Positions 10,690 to 23,337 of a stretch of 64,000 nucleotides of DNA are shown here, one piece after another. The stretch is from NCBI RefSeq assembly GCF_963855985.1, contig NC_087097.1, forward strand, positions 4,745,001-4,809,000, in the 5' to 3' direction. A program made the translations under genes and the position numbers. Each line of letters begins with the position of its first letter. The stretch's first letter is position 1. The notes below the pieces were generated by a model. The model had not been told where the DNA came from and did no database searches. It saw only the letters and a program-made list of their open reading frames with translations. Source of the stretch: Ostrinia nubilalis (taxonomy: Eukaryota > Arthropoda > Insecta > Lepidoptera > Crambidae).

Positions 10690-13206
10690 TTAACCAACAA
10701 AGGAAAACAAAACGCGATCACAGAAGTTGTCTCCTGAATCAGGGTTACAAATGGCAGCGGTTTTCACTTTCAAACATTCCGATCGCCGCACACTGTCATA
10801 GGCGCGGCTGTCAACGCACACACGCCCGCTAAAAAGCCTAATCAACAGCGCGGATTTTTCGGATTCGCAATCAAGCGGACGAATTTCCCGCCACGGGCGC
10901 AATCGGAAAAATATAATTACCAACATAATCCCCGGCAAATTGGATTAAAAATGAAAAAAAGTAGAAAGTGTTTTAGGGTGCGTCATTATTTTTTGCCGGG
11001 AAAGGGATTGGGGCCTAATTACGACAGATGGATCGCTGTACAGTATGTAATAACGCTAATTAATCGATTGCTTGAAACCCGACGTGAGGATTTTTAAATT
11101 CAAACTCTTTTTTCGAGGTACGTAATTATTAAAATCGAGCGCTTTAATGCGAGGCGCTGTGGGATCATTCGGGTCGTAGTTCAGTGTTGACTTGATTCGC
11201 GGTTTAATAGACTGCCTATTTGCCTAGAGGCAATTTGAAGCACTTTTTACAACTGTCATAACATTTTCAGTTTTATATTACATGTCGATTACATTTCACT
11301 ACCAAATCGAGTGTGTAAGTGTCAGAAAAGATAAATGTGTCAACTATTTGATAAGTAAAATCAAACTTTTCAATTCGTTATCGAAACAATAGTTACACGG
11401 ATATCTACGAATTTTATTGATATTGGGCTTTAATGGGCTCATCTCAATAAAATTTTACGTCAAACCCTATCAATAGGCACTGATATAGGTTTGACCTTGT
11501 TTCTGTCGGAAGCCCTTTTAGGCAACGTTACCGTTTTGTAGTTTGGTATCTATAATAATTATGACTTATCTTATAGATAGATAGAAAAGGCTACAAATGA
11601 TGTTACATTTCAATGTTGAGTCATCGATAAGTTGTTAAAGTTTCATTTATTGGTTAAAAAGTTTTGCGAAGTGTGAAATTCAATTATGAAGTAATCAACC
11701 ATCGCAAAAATTGAATTTGAAATCACCATTACATCATTACGTCCGTTCTCTCAAAGCGAAACGCCGAGAATGTGATTTCGCGTGTTCCACGAAAAAACTC
11801 AAAGGCCAGCTCTTTTTAATTTAATTTTTTAATCAGAGATTTATTACCCTGATTACAAATTCATATCTTCAATTAGGGTTAACCCGCTCGAAAACGGATA
11901 GAAAGATTAAACAGAAGTGATTCGAGTCGGTAAAAATTAACGATCGGGCGTAATAATCAGAAATTATTGGTTCTAACCTATGAAGTGGCAAAGGCATGAC
12001 TACACAGCAAGTAGTGGCGAGGGTACACGAATGGAGCCACTTAATTTCACCCTACCCCTTCATTATAATCACCACTCACACATAGACAGTATCGATCCTA
12101 GCCGCGCGTCCGTACACGCTGTGTTTATACAAGTGATTAGTGTATTTAATTTGAAAATGCTAAGTAGTTGCCTTGTTTTATCGTTGTGTTAATGCCGGGT
12201 GGTGGTGTGCGTGTAATTATGTTCCGTGGGGGGGCCAACCCTTTCTGTTCATATCGCCCGTCGCGAAGTGATCGCGGTCGTAATATTTCGATTAATGCTT
12301 TAGTTTCGTTTGTTCGTAGCGTCGGATTTTACGGCGTTATCGCGGGATCGGCGCACGATACGATAATTTTAGTGTCTTAGGCGCGGTGACGTCACGGACT
12401 ACGGGCCGTTGTCTAGCCCTGCTACGAGGCTACGGCGTAGCGATTATTTTTGGGACTTTTTGTTTGATAGTGTTTGTCGCTTTACTTTTTATGATTATGT
12501 GCTATTGTAATAAATAGGTTTCTTTAGTTAAACATCAAACATACGAGTAGTACAATTTGCCAGTGTTAACGTTTGTTTTTTTTTTATATAAAATCTTTTT
12601 TGTATAAGGTCAATAATTCCATATCGTAAATTTAGATTTATTACGTTAAGAATTGAAATAAATGAATTATTTATGTTAATTAAACGTAACACCTTGTATT
12701 TCTAGATCGTCATGCCATAATTTATCGACACGAAATGTTATGCGTAGGACAAACCAATTTACAATTAAATTAATTAACAGTTATTTTGTTAAGATCCAAA
12801 TATAGGTTAATCGTTCAGTATCGAAAGGATTTTTTAAAATTAATGTTTTTATTTGGAGGTGGAGACATAATTTGACCCTTCCGCTAGACGTAATTCTATA
12901 TGAAGAGAGGTCTTGGCTTACTGGACAAAGACCATCGATGCAGACGTTTTCACTCATACGAAGTTGTAGATACAGCTAGTAAAGACATAATGAAGTCCGG
13001 TTTATGAAAACATCAGTACATGCATAAAATTGATCAATTAATTACATATACAACATACATCCTCAATCCTCATATATCTTAGGAACGCCGAGAAAAACAT
13101 TAATTGAAACTGCCACATGTTGAATTACAGCTATAAATGTGCAGTTTAATTCAAAAGCTAAGTAACTGCTAGCAGTCACCGAGCCACTCAATAACTCCCA
13201 ATAGAG
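10690..13206. other. Non-coding stretch with CG-rich patches
   Basis: No gene is supported. Open frames at 10690-10938 (-) and 11980-12380 (+) match nothing recognised. CG-richer patches lie at about 10790-10890 and 12220-12440, the latter with TGACGTCA-like CRE motifs near 12387. These could be regulatory, but this is speculative. Confidence 0.5.
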
Positions 13207-13293
13207 CTAAATGACCGCTATCATTAGGTGAGTGCCCAAATGCACTAATTGAAGTTAGGGCAACGATTAATTTGTGTAAAACTCCGAGAGTAA
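13207..13293 (+). repeat. Duplicated 87-bp non-coding segment, copy 1
   Basis: Runs from CTAAATGACCGCTAT to GAGAGTAA and matches 13757-13843 in the same orientation with about seven differences, mostly G/A or C/T. It includes a perfectly shared 31-bp core from CCCAAATGCACTAATTG through AGGGCAACG. No family is recognised, and the open frames are broken, so it is not coding. Confidence 0.8.
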
Positions 13294-13333
13294 AGGCGCG
13301 CGCGCACCGTGACAGTATGTCTCTCATATCATA

Positions 13334-13530
13334 TAGATCGGTTCATCCACGAAAACGCGCCCCACCATTTTTCCGCAAATGTTTGAGTGTTATCGGTACA
13401 CGCTAAATCATCATGAGTGCACACGCACACTACAATAATGACGCTCAGATTGCTCGGATCAAACTCCCCGCACCCCGCGCTTCCCTTGACCAAAAGTGAT
13501 GGGGCGCGTCTTCGTGGATGAAACGAACTA
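13334..13530. mobile_element. MITE with ~30-bp terminal inverted repeats
   Basis: The ends TAGATCGGTTCATCCACGAA and its counterpart at 13501-13530 (reverse complement TAGTTCGTTTCATCCACGAA) match over about 30 bp and extend into ACGCGCCCCA. The element is 197 bp and flanked by TA dinucleotides, consistent with a Tc1/mariner-type 2-bp duplication. Its exact ends are uncertain by a few bases. It encodes nothing; the open frame across it (13329-13547, -) reflects the TIRs. Confidence 0.68.
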
Positions 13531-13756
13531 TAATAGTTATCCAACACTGAACAGACTCAGCTATGACTTTGTCAGGAGCGCGCTACTACCAATACTGGGT
13601 TATTAATTCCAATTTTTGCCACTTGACGTTTCAGTATCGTTTGACTGTAAGAATAAAAAGGTACTACATTGTCTTTCTTTTTCTCTTTATAAAAGTGTAA
13701 AAGAGAAATATATACTGTCACTGTGACAAAAAGTCACCCGTTCCGTCATAAGTAGC

Positions 13757-13843
13757 CTAAATGACCGCTATTATTAAGTAAGTACCCAAATGCACTAATT
13801 GAAGTTAGGGCAACGATTAATTTGTATAAAACTCTCAGAGTAA
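13757..13843 (+). repeat. Duplicated 87-bp non-coding segment, copy 2
   Basis: Second copy of 13207-13293, offset by 550 bp in the same orientation, with the MITE between them. See the findings for interpretation. Confidence 0.8.
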
Positions 13844-16800
13844 CATTAGCGATTCGCAACAACACTTACACAGGAGTAATGACTCGTCTGTCCATATAAT
13901 CATAGAGCAACCATTACCCCTCCTTGTAGGGTGGCGTTGCGTTGCCGTTTGGGCGGACGACGCAAGAAATAGCAGAATTTAACATACAAAACATTATTAA
14001 CTGCCTGCAAATACCTAATCAAGTTATGAAATATAATTTTAAAACCTGAAACTGAACTGAAATCAGTGATGACATTTCATTTCAAAGTAAGCAAGGTAGT
14101 AAAAAAATCACACCTCATGTCACAGCATGCAAAAGCTTAAATCAAATTGTAAAAATGTGACGATTACATAATATTTATTATTTTTGAAAAAGTGCCGCTT
14201 GCTGTTTTATTTAAAGTTGACATAATGCAACATCGACATCAGAGACATATTGTTCGTTGGCAATTGTTTAGTTTCATAGCCGACTCTGCCATTTATGATT
14301 GCGTTGTAACAAATTAATAAAAATATTCCGCAAATCCTAGTGATAGAAGAATTCAACTTTAAAAAATTCGTATCGTTTGTAGTATTAAAATTTTGCACTT
14401 TTGTGCGTTTAGAAACAAAACCGGATTTTTGAGATGTGGTTATTCGCAGTATACTTAAAGACAATTAATAAATATTTACCTAACCGCAATCATTTTAAAT
14501 CTCGTATCTAGTAATATTATGGATAAGCAAAAAGATAACACACATATTGGTGTTAATACAAAACATTATTATGTTTTATAGGCTACTAAAAAGCAACGAC
14601 AAGTCATAAATTACGCGGACCATTCACTTAGGAATGCAGTAAGATATGTGACAGAAATTTTGCCATCAATAATTCAAATCACGATTATTCAAATCGAAAC
14701 ACTTACAGAAATCGTTCAACGCTTTTATAATAACTATCACACTCAATAAAAAGCAGTTAACATTTAAAATGGCCTATTAATTTAGTGGAATGCGTTCGCA
14801 AAATTTTTAATTGTAAAAAACGGTTACGACAAAATTCGTGCGGGATTTGTCCGCGATTTTGCTGCAAGATGGTCGCTGTAGTCGGAGGGTGGGTCTCCAC
14901 GACATTAATTTCGTGAAATGAACCTAATTTACATTTAAATAAGGACCTGCCTTAGCCGGGATAAGTTGCGAAACTAGTGGCCGGAGGCGCTCGCCTGCCC
15001 AAAGCAACGGGCTATTTCATTACTATAATTCAATTCGAACTTGAACGCATCTGTGCATGTTAATTATTTTTATGTATGTAACACTTTGTAATATTTTACG
15101 CGGTGAATGTTAAAAACAAAAGATCGATTCGGATGCAGGCGATTTTTGCATCAGTAGGAAGGGGATTCTAGAAGCTTCTGATAATATTCATCAAAAAACT
15201 CGTCAAAAAAGATGGATTTGAAGCTTTTGATAAATCACTTTTTATGATTGAACTATTTTAATTTTTAAAGTTACCGGTTAATTTAAAAAAAACGGGGAAA
15301 ACTAATAAAAAGTTGATAGAGTATTGTGCAAAGTAGCGAAGTGTATTTCATCAAAAATATTATCTAGATGAAGTGGAAACGAATATCATAATTAGCTCTG
15401 ATTCCACGCACTCTCAAGAACCAGAAAGTGGTGGATCGCATCAAGCAATATTCGATAAGCACATTTATAAAATAAACAAGCAATTTTCGCTCGAACCAGA
15501 GCTTTAACTTCCCTGGAACTTTTTAACAACGTTCGATTCAATCCGTCCGCTAAAGTGGGCCATCAATAACAAAATTAAAAATTCCCCAATTTGAATTTTA
15601 ATTGCGTCCGATTATAATCGAGCGGATCGCGAATTACGGGAGCCCTTCGCGAGCCAATTTTTAATTCAAAGAATCATCTTCTAAATAATTCATCCGGCGA
15701 ACTCGCTGGAACTAGTTACGTCTGGATCAGACCGGTTCACAACTGGGGGGTGTAAGTTTAATCCTTATAAATTTCCTTTTTCACAAAGCAATATCAGTAA
15801 TTAGCATAATTTTGTTGAGTAAATGAAATATGGTAATGAGGGGGGTTAACCCCTTCTTGGGGGGGCGAAGTCGTCTCGGGGGCGCAGGGTGGACCCTTAG
15901 TCGCATCTCGTGATACTCGTCACCGCCCGATGTAGTGATGATTACAATTAAATTATCCCCATTGAGATCTACGGCCATTTTGTTTTGATTTGACGCCTCC
16001 GAGGCGTCCTGCCTTGTTTTATGTCCGCTCCATTTCGAATTGAAGGTAATTTGATTCCTGTGTTGTATTGTAACTCTATATTTGGCAATTCATTTAGGCT
16101 TTCATAAATGTTAAAACTTTTTCTTGACCTTAAAAAATAATATGTAAGTAAAGAAGTTGTCTTAATGATCATCTTGTTTCTTATTAAGTAGCTTTAATTT
16201 TACCCTACTACAAAATATTACGGCTGGTGACGTCTCAGGAAGTACATTAGGCTTCTGACCTCAACTATAAAACAAGAAGAAATATATCTCGATACAATAC
16301 AATAATAAGATAATCGCTTACAGTTAAATGCTACTGACACTATACCAGTATTTTACGTGCAATAAACTCACAACTTTAGACATTGACCTACATCTAAAAC
16401 ACGCCATGAACTCTACCAAAAGTTCCCGCAACAAAACACGATCTATGGCTACGATGTTTACCGAAAGAACACGAACACCAATTAAAATGAAAGTGCTAAT
16501 AAAATCCAAAAGGAATCGAACTAGTGGACTACCCTACTTCGTGAAATGCCGTTGTGATAAAAGGTCTTCTAAAATACAATACAGCGTTTCTACCCTCGGG
16601 TGTGCGCGGGAGCGGGACGGCGTCATCCAAGATGTGGCGTGTAAGAACAGGACCGCGTCGAATTGGAATTAATTAATTATAATTAAGTTTTAAGTTGACG
16701 CGCTGGTTACGAGTATAGACTTTCGTTTATTTTGCATTAGTGTGGGGTTCGGGGTGGTGTGCGTTAGTTTCCTATCGATTCGGCACTATGCTGCGGAGAT

Positions 16801-18555
16801 AATGAGCCTGGGTTATAATAAGTTTGGGGCGCAGCCGGATTGTTGTAACTTTTTAATTTCATCACGCGCTGAGGCCGGCTTCTAATCAGGTTGTAGTGTT
16901 TTAAAAGCTTTGTTAATTGCTAATGGGATGCAGGTAACGATAGCGGTGTTAAGTTTTTAAATTAATCGAGTCCATTTTCGTAATGAATATGGAATAGTAT
17001 TACTTTGTTCAGACGTTTTTGAATTGAATTCGATTTAGGACGTGTTATGTTATGAATGTGTTATGATATTTGGCAAGATTTTTACAAAGTGGCATTGACA
17101 GTGGTTAATAATTAGTGTAATGACAATGTGAGACCTGTGTTTTTGTCTCTATCAAAGTTGAAGTCAAAATGCATTATGACAATAATAATTCCTATTTCTT
17201 ACACAATGTAATAGCAGTAATTACCCTGATGCTAAAAAAGAACACGTTTCAAGTGCTACAGTGACAAATCACTTCACCGCCTTTAAATTACATTCATACA
17301 TTGTTACCACTGTACTGCACTTGTAACACGTATAGTGTTTACCTGTGCGCGTCGATTCACAACATTGTGTGATAGTGTGCGACTTATTTCCAGTCGTGTC
17401 CCCGACGGGGCGCTCCAGATACAACGGAATGCAGATATATGACTCTACTAAAACTCCTCTATAGCCATTATTGGTGTTGTAAATAATGAACTTCTTACGG
17501 CATCAACAAGGCAATGCATTTATTAGGTTATGTTTATTATTTTAGAACGCCATTTTACAGTTAATTATGCGTGTTACTTATAGAATAATGCCATCCGAAA
17601 TTGGAAGTGATCTTAGTATACCTACTTTCTTTTAGGTGTTGAACAATATTTCTAGCACAACTCTTTTTAATTAAAATACTTTGTTAAACAGTAACAATAA
17701 CAATGTTAAACAACAGTTACATAAAAATACCAAACTGCAAAAGAATATCCCGCGAAAAAAGTTACACGCCATCTGAAACTTTTACGCGCGAATGCGGTAC
17801 ACTTTTTACGTAACGACATACTCACACGATTCTCGCTCGCAATTATTGTAAAACGCATTCGAGTTAGCACCTGTCCGATCTAGCTAGACGACAAAGATCG
17901 GCATACGTGGGGGCACGAATTAGGAGCCACCGTCTACACTACAACAACGAGGGGGGCGACCCCGGGTCACTATCGATTTTAGATGAGGAACTGGACTCGA
18001 GACATGCAAGGCGTAATATCATTTCGGGATAACCTTTTGCGACGGACGCGGCTCGAATGCGTGCGTGAGTTTTGTATTGATGGTATCGTTTGTGTTTTGT
18101 TTATTGTATTTGATATGACACTGGCCAGTTTGTAATAATAAAACAAAGACGTTCGATATTCAAAATTGTGATTGCTAATTTAAAAAATACGTAATTTTCT
18201 ATTCTTTTGTTTTGTTTTCAAGCAGCCAGCTTGACCGTTAGTCTTACTAAAATTGTAATTATTTATGGAGGTTTTTGTAAAATCACGATTTAATAATTGA
18301 CATTGCATCTATTAAGAAGAAAATTAAACTTAAGTAGATATTTTGAATTAGCTTGGTTTTATGCCGATAAATAATTGGTAACTGCTAATATAAGTATCTG
18401 TTTACGTGTTGATAAAATGACTAGACTAGTGTACTAAAATTGAGTTGATATTTACTACATTAATTTCATAAGTGAAAAAACTCGTTTGTTCTTTATTGTG
18501 TACTACATAGATAGTCGTTTAATTGGAATTGTTTTTTCGAAAATTAAAACCGCCT
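13844..18555. other. Long non-coding stretch
   Basis: About 4.7 kb with no recognisable exon. The longest frame (16328-16672, +, 114 codons) is rich in Lys/Arg/Ser/Thr and matches no family I know. AT-rich DNA alternates with short GC-richer islands (14940-15030, 15600-15730, 15840-15930, 16590-16660, 17870-18010). These look like lineage-constrained or regulatory islands, but that cannot be tested from one sequence. Confidence 0.5.
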
Positions 18556-18845
18556 ACTTTTTTTTATTATCAAATGCTTTCTTTCTTTCTTCTTCTTTCT
18601 TTTCAGCCAAATGACGTCCACTGCTGGACAAAGGCCTCCCCCAAGGTTTTCCACAATGAACGGTCCTGCGCTGCCCGCATCCAGGCTCTTCCCGCGACCT
18701 TTACCAGATCGTCGGTCCACCTAGTAGGAGGCCTGCCCACGCTACGTCTTCCAGCCCGTGGTCGCCACTCGAGAACTTTCCTGCCCCAACGGCCATCGTC
18801 TCTACGAGCTATGTGCCCCGCCCACTGCCACTTGATTACATGGTT
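18556..18845 (-). pseudogene. RTE-type LINE 3' end with (GAAA)n tail (copy B)
   Basis: On the minus strand, 18603-18845 encodes about 78 residues of a LINE ORF2 C-terminus: a WAGHIARR motif, then RSVGRPPTRWTDDLVKVAG, then RAAQDRSLW, then EAFVQQWTSFG before a stop. I recognise this as the C-terminus of lepidopteran RTE endonuclease/reverse transcriptase. The 3' UTR is very short and is followed by a GAAA-type microsatellite tail (plus strand TTTCTTTC, 18578-18602). The element is 5'-truncated just before WAGHIARR. Copies A (3.4 kb) and C (40.2 kb) are relatives. Confidence 0.85.
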
Positions 18846-20000
18846 AATCAAATGCTTTATTTGTATGAAATTAAACTTGTTTGCGCCTCTCCACTTATTT
18901 TCGTCAATCTCAACGAATAAAAGAAATAATTCGCAAAGAACGTGTTTAAAAGAAAACCTTATTAGGACGACTTTAGTGTTTGACATCAAAGATATTCTTC
19001 ACAACCTGTAATCAACCGTCAAATTAGAGGTTCTCGAAAAATCGTGAGGCTCCGAATTCCTGAAGCACCCTGGTTGAATAGTAATGGGCCAAGGAGGGTA
19101 CTAGGGCACTCCGCAAAGTGCCGCTGCGGGCATCTAATAAGGTGAAAAAAACCAACGAATTGAGAACCTCCTCCTTTTGTTGAAGTCGGTTAAAAAGGAA
19201 TTTGAGGGCCGGTTGTGCGGGATGAAATTAATTTAATGTTAGATTTGACAAGTGGTTAGCAGACTTGAAAAATAATACATGGTTAATAGAGTGGATGATA
19301 ATTTCAGACATTAACTGGGATTCTTATAAAAAATAATGAGGGTAGTAAAAGTTTACCTAAAACATACTTATATTTTGTTTTCTGGCGGCTGTTTATAACT
19401 AAAAAGTTTGCCTATTGCTATATTTATGAGACATGGAACTCAGAAGAAAACCGTACTTCTATTCTTAATTAAAAAAATACACTTTTTAATACAAATCCTT
19501 ATCATCACATTAGAATAGTTATCTACGGGATTGCTGCCATGCACCTTTTTATTTACGATCCGTATCAAGCTTAAGAAGTACCTATCCAAATCCATTCCCA
19601 AACACCGTTGAAACTCAAAACTTGTAAACGTTCCGAAACTCGGCATTATCTCACGTTTCCAATCAACCCTAAAAATCTCGCGCGCGCGTAGCATTCCTCA
19701 AAAAACAACCCTCAAACTGCTTCCAAGTTGACAAAAAAGTCCCGGCAGAGGGCGCCGGTCCGGATTAAGCTGGAGCGGCGCCGGCAAAGCACATATTTGT
19801 TCGCGCCCGACGTTTTTGACATTCCCGGCTCGCCTCAACTTTTCTTAGGGCTGCGACGCTTGTACAAATCAAGTTTACCGCTTGTTAAGCGTTCAGGGCT
19901 GTGAGTTTTATTGTGACACTTGCGAAAGGTGATAACGAAAGATTGGGGGCTAAGGTTGCCTGCTCTCATATGTATACTGTACAGTTTAAATTTTATCGTT
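18846..20000. other. Non-coding stretch
   Basis: No supported gene. A CG-rich island at 19735-19870 contains several GGCGCCGG-like words and stands out from its AT-rich surroundings. The minus frame 19440-19694 is unrecognised. Confidence 0.5.
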
Positions 20001-20003
20001 TAA

Positions 20004-20117
20004 GGCTGAATTGCACCACGTAACTTTAGCGATAACTATAACGATAAACGATGTTTTATTGGAGTTTGACAGATTGTGACGTTTGTTAAAGTTAAAGTAA
20101 GATGGTGCAACCCAGCC
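20004..20117. mobile_element. PIF/Harbinger-like MITE, copy 2 (114 bp)
   Basis: Ends GGCTGAATTGCACCA and TGGTGCAACCCAGCC, flanked by TAA duplications (20001-20003, 20118-20120). It shares the internal GAGTTTGACAGA and AAGTAAGATGGTGCAA segments with copies 1 and 3. Confidence 0.82.
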
Positions 20118-20120
20118 TAA

Positions 20121-21665
20121 GATATGAATAAGATGTTTCCATAAGACAGTATTGTATAAAGAAACAAATTATGTAAGTAATTTGGGAATTATTCACCACC
20201 TAGCGATCTTATCTCTAGGATAGAATTGCTGGACAGTTGTCGGCATAACAACAATGTTAGGCATTGTTGTATTTTGGCAGTTGGAGCCATTGATATAACT
20301 AGTACCTCTAATTATGGATTTTGCGTGAAGCTTGCTTCTACCTTCGTCCTGGCCATCACTTTTCATCAGATGAGGTAGAGACTCAGTTTCGTAGTTGTAG
20401 TTAAAAAAATATGTGAATTATTAATGATGAAACTTATTACAACACTTTTTAGGGTAATGTAGAGTCACTTAACATTTCAGCTTAACCGAGAATATATTTC
20501 ATTTTCTTATTGACAATTTTAATATTCATACATGTAATTAGTTTTGCCGTTTTAATTATTATTCATACATAAATGCCGACTTAACGTACGTGTTTATATG
20601 AAAATTCATAAATATAATTGTGTAATTGTGTGTGACTGTTAAATGACGGAGGTGCCTTTAAAAATAATTGTTTATTGAGTTTGTGTCAACGCATAAATGT
20701 TACAGCAATTATTCGATTACTGTTTGCATATTATTTCGTACTTTATATGTGTGCCTTTCTCTTAATTGTTGTTATTCGGCTAGTGACACTCAGTACTTAA
20801 GCCTCTCTGATAGTAAAAGTGATAAACGTATTTTGCGCATACATAACTAGCCTTGTTAACAAACACTTCAGCATTGAGGAAGTCCTAAAGGCATTTTAAA
20901 ACCATAACCATTATTCGATGTTAGATAAACGACGTTAACACTCAAACATTAGCTGAAGCACTCATAAAACGACTTACCGACGGAACAAACATAAAATTAA
21001 GTTTACAAGCGACAGCCGACAGCGGCAGCCCTAGCGAAGGCAATGAAAAGTCGGTTAAGCTAATGTTATCGAGAAATAAAAATGTATAATAAAATACAAA
21101 CACGCGGCGCGAGGAAACAATTTGCCGCAGGAGACTGGAAGATTTCATGCCGGCAACAATCTTTGTATGCGAACCAAAACCGACTTTAGGTCGCCCTAAT
21201 ACGTTTTAGATTGGCGCGCGGGTGCGGCGTAGAAAATTCCTTAAATTTTCCTCGTGGCTTCACTCGAGTTTCAGCTTTAAAGGGGTGTGATAGAGTAGGC
21301 GTTTGAATGGAGTGTCGGAGCGGTAATTCAGGAAGAAAAGAGAGTTTTCCGGCTCGTCGGGGCGTCGTGACATTCGTGTTAAGCGGGGCCGAGGGAGCCC
21401 ATTCATAAGGACGTACTACTTGTTTGGAAGTAACTTGTTGGATACGCGGGGCTTTCGCGCTGCGCTTGGTGGGTTGAACTGGTTTTTATTATTAGTTATG
21501 CTTCGGTTGTTGAGGATATGACATTTGTGACTGATGTTTAGTTCAAGATATAAAAGCGCAACGCAAGAAATTCAGCCACTTTTTTCAGTCTCTCTTATGA
21601 AAATTTTCCATAGTTAGTTATAACTTTTAAAACATTTTTACCTCTAAAATATTGTTCTGCCTTAC
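20121..21665. other. Non-coding stretch
   Basis: No recognised gene. Short open frames at 20668-20850 (+) and 20942-21148 (-) have no identifiable domain. A GC-rich patch at 21190-21480 is the only compositional change. Confidence 0.5.
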
Positions 21666-21669
21666 AATT

Positions 21670-21805
21670 TTAACTGCCTGTTTTTTTATGCATAACAAGA
21701 CAGGTATTTGACCGCAATCGCACCTGGTTAAGATGAGATGCAGTCTAGGATGGTACAAATCTGCCTTTTAAGTGCCTATTCAGTCTCGCCTTGAAAAGTT
21801 TTCAG
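21670..21805 (-). mobile_element. Retroelement 3' tail, poly-A family (copy 1)
   Basis: Contains GACAGGTATTTGACCGCAAT, GAGATGCAGTCTAGGATGG and GTGCCTATTCA, shared with 36767-36940, 38858-38984 and 60754-60838. In each copy where the border is visible it abuts a run of T on one side (TTTTTTATGC here), i.e. poly-A on the opposite strand. This copy therefore reads 5'-3' on the minus strand. It looks like the 3' end of a LINE or SINE; the parent element is not identified. Confidence 0.7.
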
Positions 21806-21933
21806 CTTTACAAGAAAATACTTTTAAAGAAAGCGGTGAACTACCATTGCAATGGACTGATTGATCTTAGTAAAGTACCGTAGTACTGGCACTGCATTGA
21901 GAAAGACTATGAGTTTCTTTAAAAGATTTCTAA

Positions 21934-22046
21934 GGTTCAGTTACTCCACCTTATTTTAACCGTGACGCCATAACCGGTGTTTTTGTATAGAGTTTGACAG
22001 ACTTTTGACGTTTGTACAAGTTAAAGTAAGATGGTGCAACTTAGCC
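21934..22046. mobile_element. PIF/Harbinger-like MITE, copy 3 (113 bp)
   Basis: The left end (GGTTCAGTTACTCCACC) is eroded, whereas the right end (GGTGCAACTTAGCC) is better kept. The TAA duplication is intact (21931-21933, 22047-22049). It is the most diverged of the three copies and therefore probably the oldest. Confidence 0.78.
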
Positions 22047-22049
22047 TAA

Positions 22050-22900
22050 GTACCTATGCCTACTACCAGACAAGCTTTTCAGAATAATTACCTATTGCCA
22101 GGTGTGTTCCACCTAAATATCACTTGCGCACGTAAATAATGACATTGTTATCATAAAACGACTTGAATGTCAATTTGTCGACTACAACATTCGACTGTCT
22201 TGCGGCATAACTGCTTGTCTCCCTCCCTCGTCTTCTAATGTCAACAACTGTGAGCAATAGTTTCATTCCAGCGCAGCCTAACTACGAGACAGTACTGTAA
22301 AAAGAAGACCTTGCTTATCTATTTCCAAAAAGACAGTGAAGTATCGTTTACAAAATCAAAGACGTGTTGATAAATAAAAGAAAACTAATCAGCTTCCTAA
22401 ACCCAACGAATGCACGCTCCTAAACCGTTAAGCAAAGAAAATGACGCAACATCTACCCAAAAAGGCGCGACGTTCTCAAAAAAGTCGAAAAAGGAACGCA
22501 TCGACGGGCGATAGACACGCTTTTTTCTAATCCGGCGGCAAGGACACGCCACGGCGCCACCTGTTGCGCGGTCACGTGACTTTTTTGCTCAAGGACGCGT
22601 GCCTCCTTCACTCATTCATGGGAGGGCCACCCCCGCTCCTTGCGGGGGGCGGGTTTTTTTGTTCCTCTACCTACGTGAACCCCGAGGGCTTTCACCTACG
22701 TGCATTTTCGAGGTCACGACGCCGTATTTTGAGGTTATGTTCCTCTTTTCCCGCCAACTTCGCAGGTTAGTCGCCTAGTTGTTCTGTTTTATGCGTCGGA
22801 ATGCGAGTTTCGGTTTTGGGTGACCTACCTTTGGATTTAGGTTGTTTGGTAGGTTGGTAAGTCTAGCAGATAACTTAGTTTAAGTTATGGGGGAATATTT
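22050..22900. other. Non-coding stretch with CG-rich island
   Basis: 22440-22770 is GC-rich and holds a strong hairpin at about 22629-22649 (CCCCCGC, short loop, GCGGGGG). The open frame across it (22564-22770, +) has no recognised domain. The rest is AT-rich and featureless. Confidence 0.5.
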
Positions 22901-23180
22901 AGAAAGAGCGTAAAGAGTTGTGAAATCTACTGCAAATAGAGAAGTAAAACTAAGCCGGTAGACAATGAAAGATTCTTTATGCTTTCGGGATCATAAAGGT
23001 AAGTTAAGTTACGTACAAATTGTAAAGTTAAGGAATGAGTTAGAAAGAGCGTGAAGAGAAGTGGAATCTACTGCAAATAGAGAAGTAAAACTAAGCCGGT
23101 AGACAGTGAAAGATTCTTTTTGCTCTCGGGATCTTATAGGTAAGTTGAGTTACATACAAATTGTAAAGTTAAGTTGTAAA
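22901..23180 (+). repeat. Two-copy tandem duplication, unit 141 bp
   Basis: 22901-23041 and 23042-23180 are direct copies starting AGAAAGAGCG. They share a perfectly conserved central stretch (CTACTGCAAATAGAGAAGTA through AAACTAAGCCGGTAGACA) and AAAGATTCTTT, and each has a GTAAGTT near its end. Divergence is roughly 10 percent. All three plus-strand frames are interrupted by stops in the conserved core, so it is not a coding duplication. Function unknown. Confidence 0.85.
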
Positions 23181-23337
23181 TATCTATTTTCTCTTTTATT
23201 TAATGTGTAGACAGAGATAATTAAGTTTGTTGTGGCGCTTTTTCTCATCACTTGTCAAATAAAAGCATTGAAGGATTAAATATCAGACACGTGAAGACCC
23301 CTTGAAAGGTCCGTATTGTCCACGGGTTCTCACTAAG

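Noticed and set aside
11165..11220. Initiator plus downstream element promoter (TTCAGTG ... AGACTG)
   Set aside because: The spacing is off by one from the consensus and no transcript evidence exists.
16328..16672. 114-codon plus-strand frame as a host gene
   Set aside because: No recognisable domain or splice context; Lys/Arg/Ser/Thr-rich translation of mixed-composition DNA.
22901..23180. CRISPR-like spaced repeats
   Set aside because: A two-copy tandem duplication of 141 bp in eukaryotic DNA, without short regular repeats and spacers.
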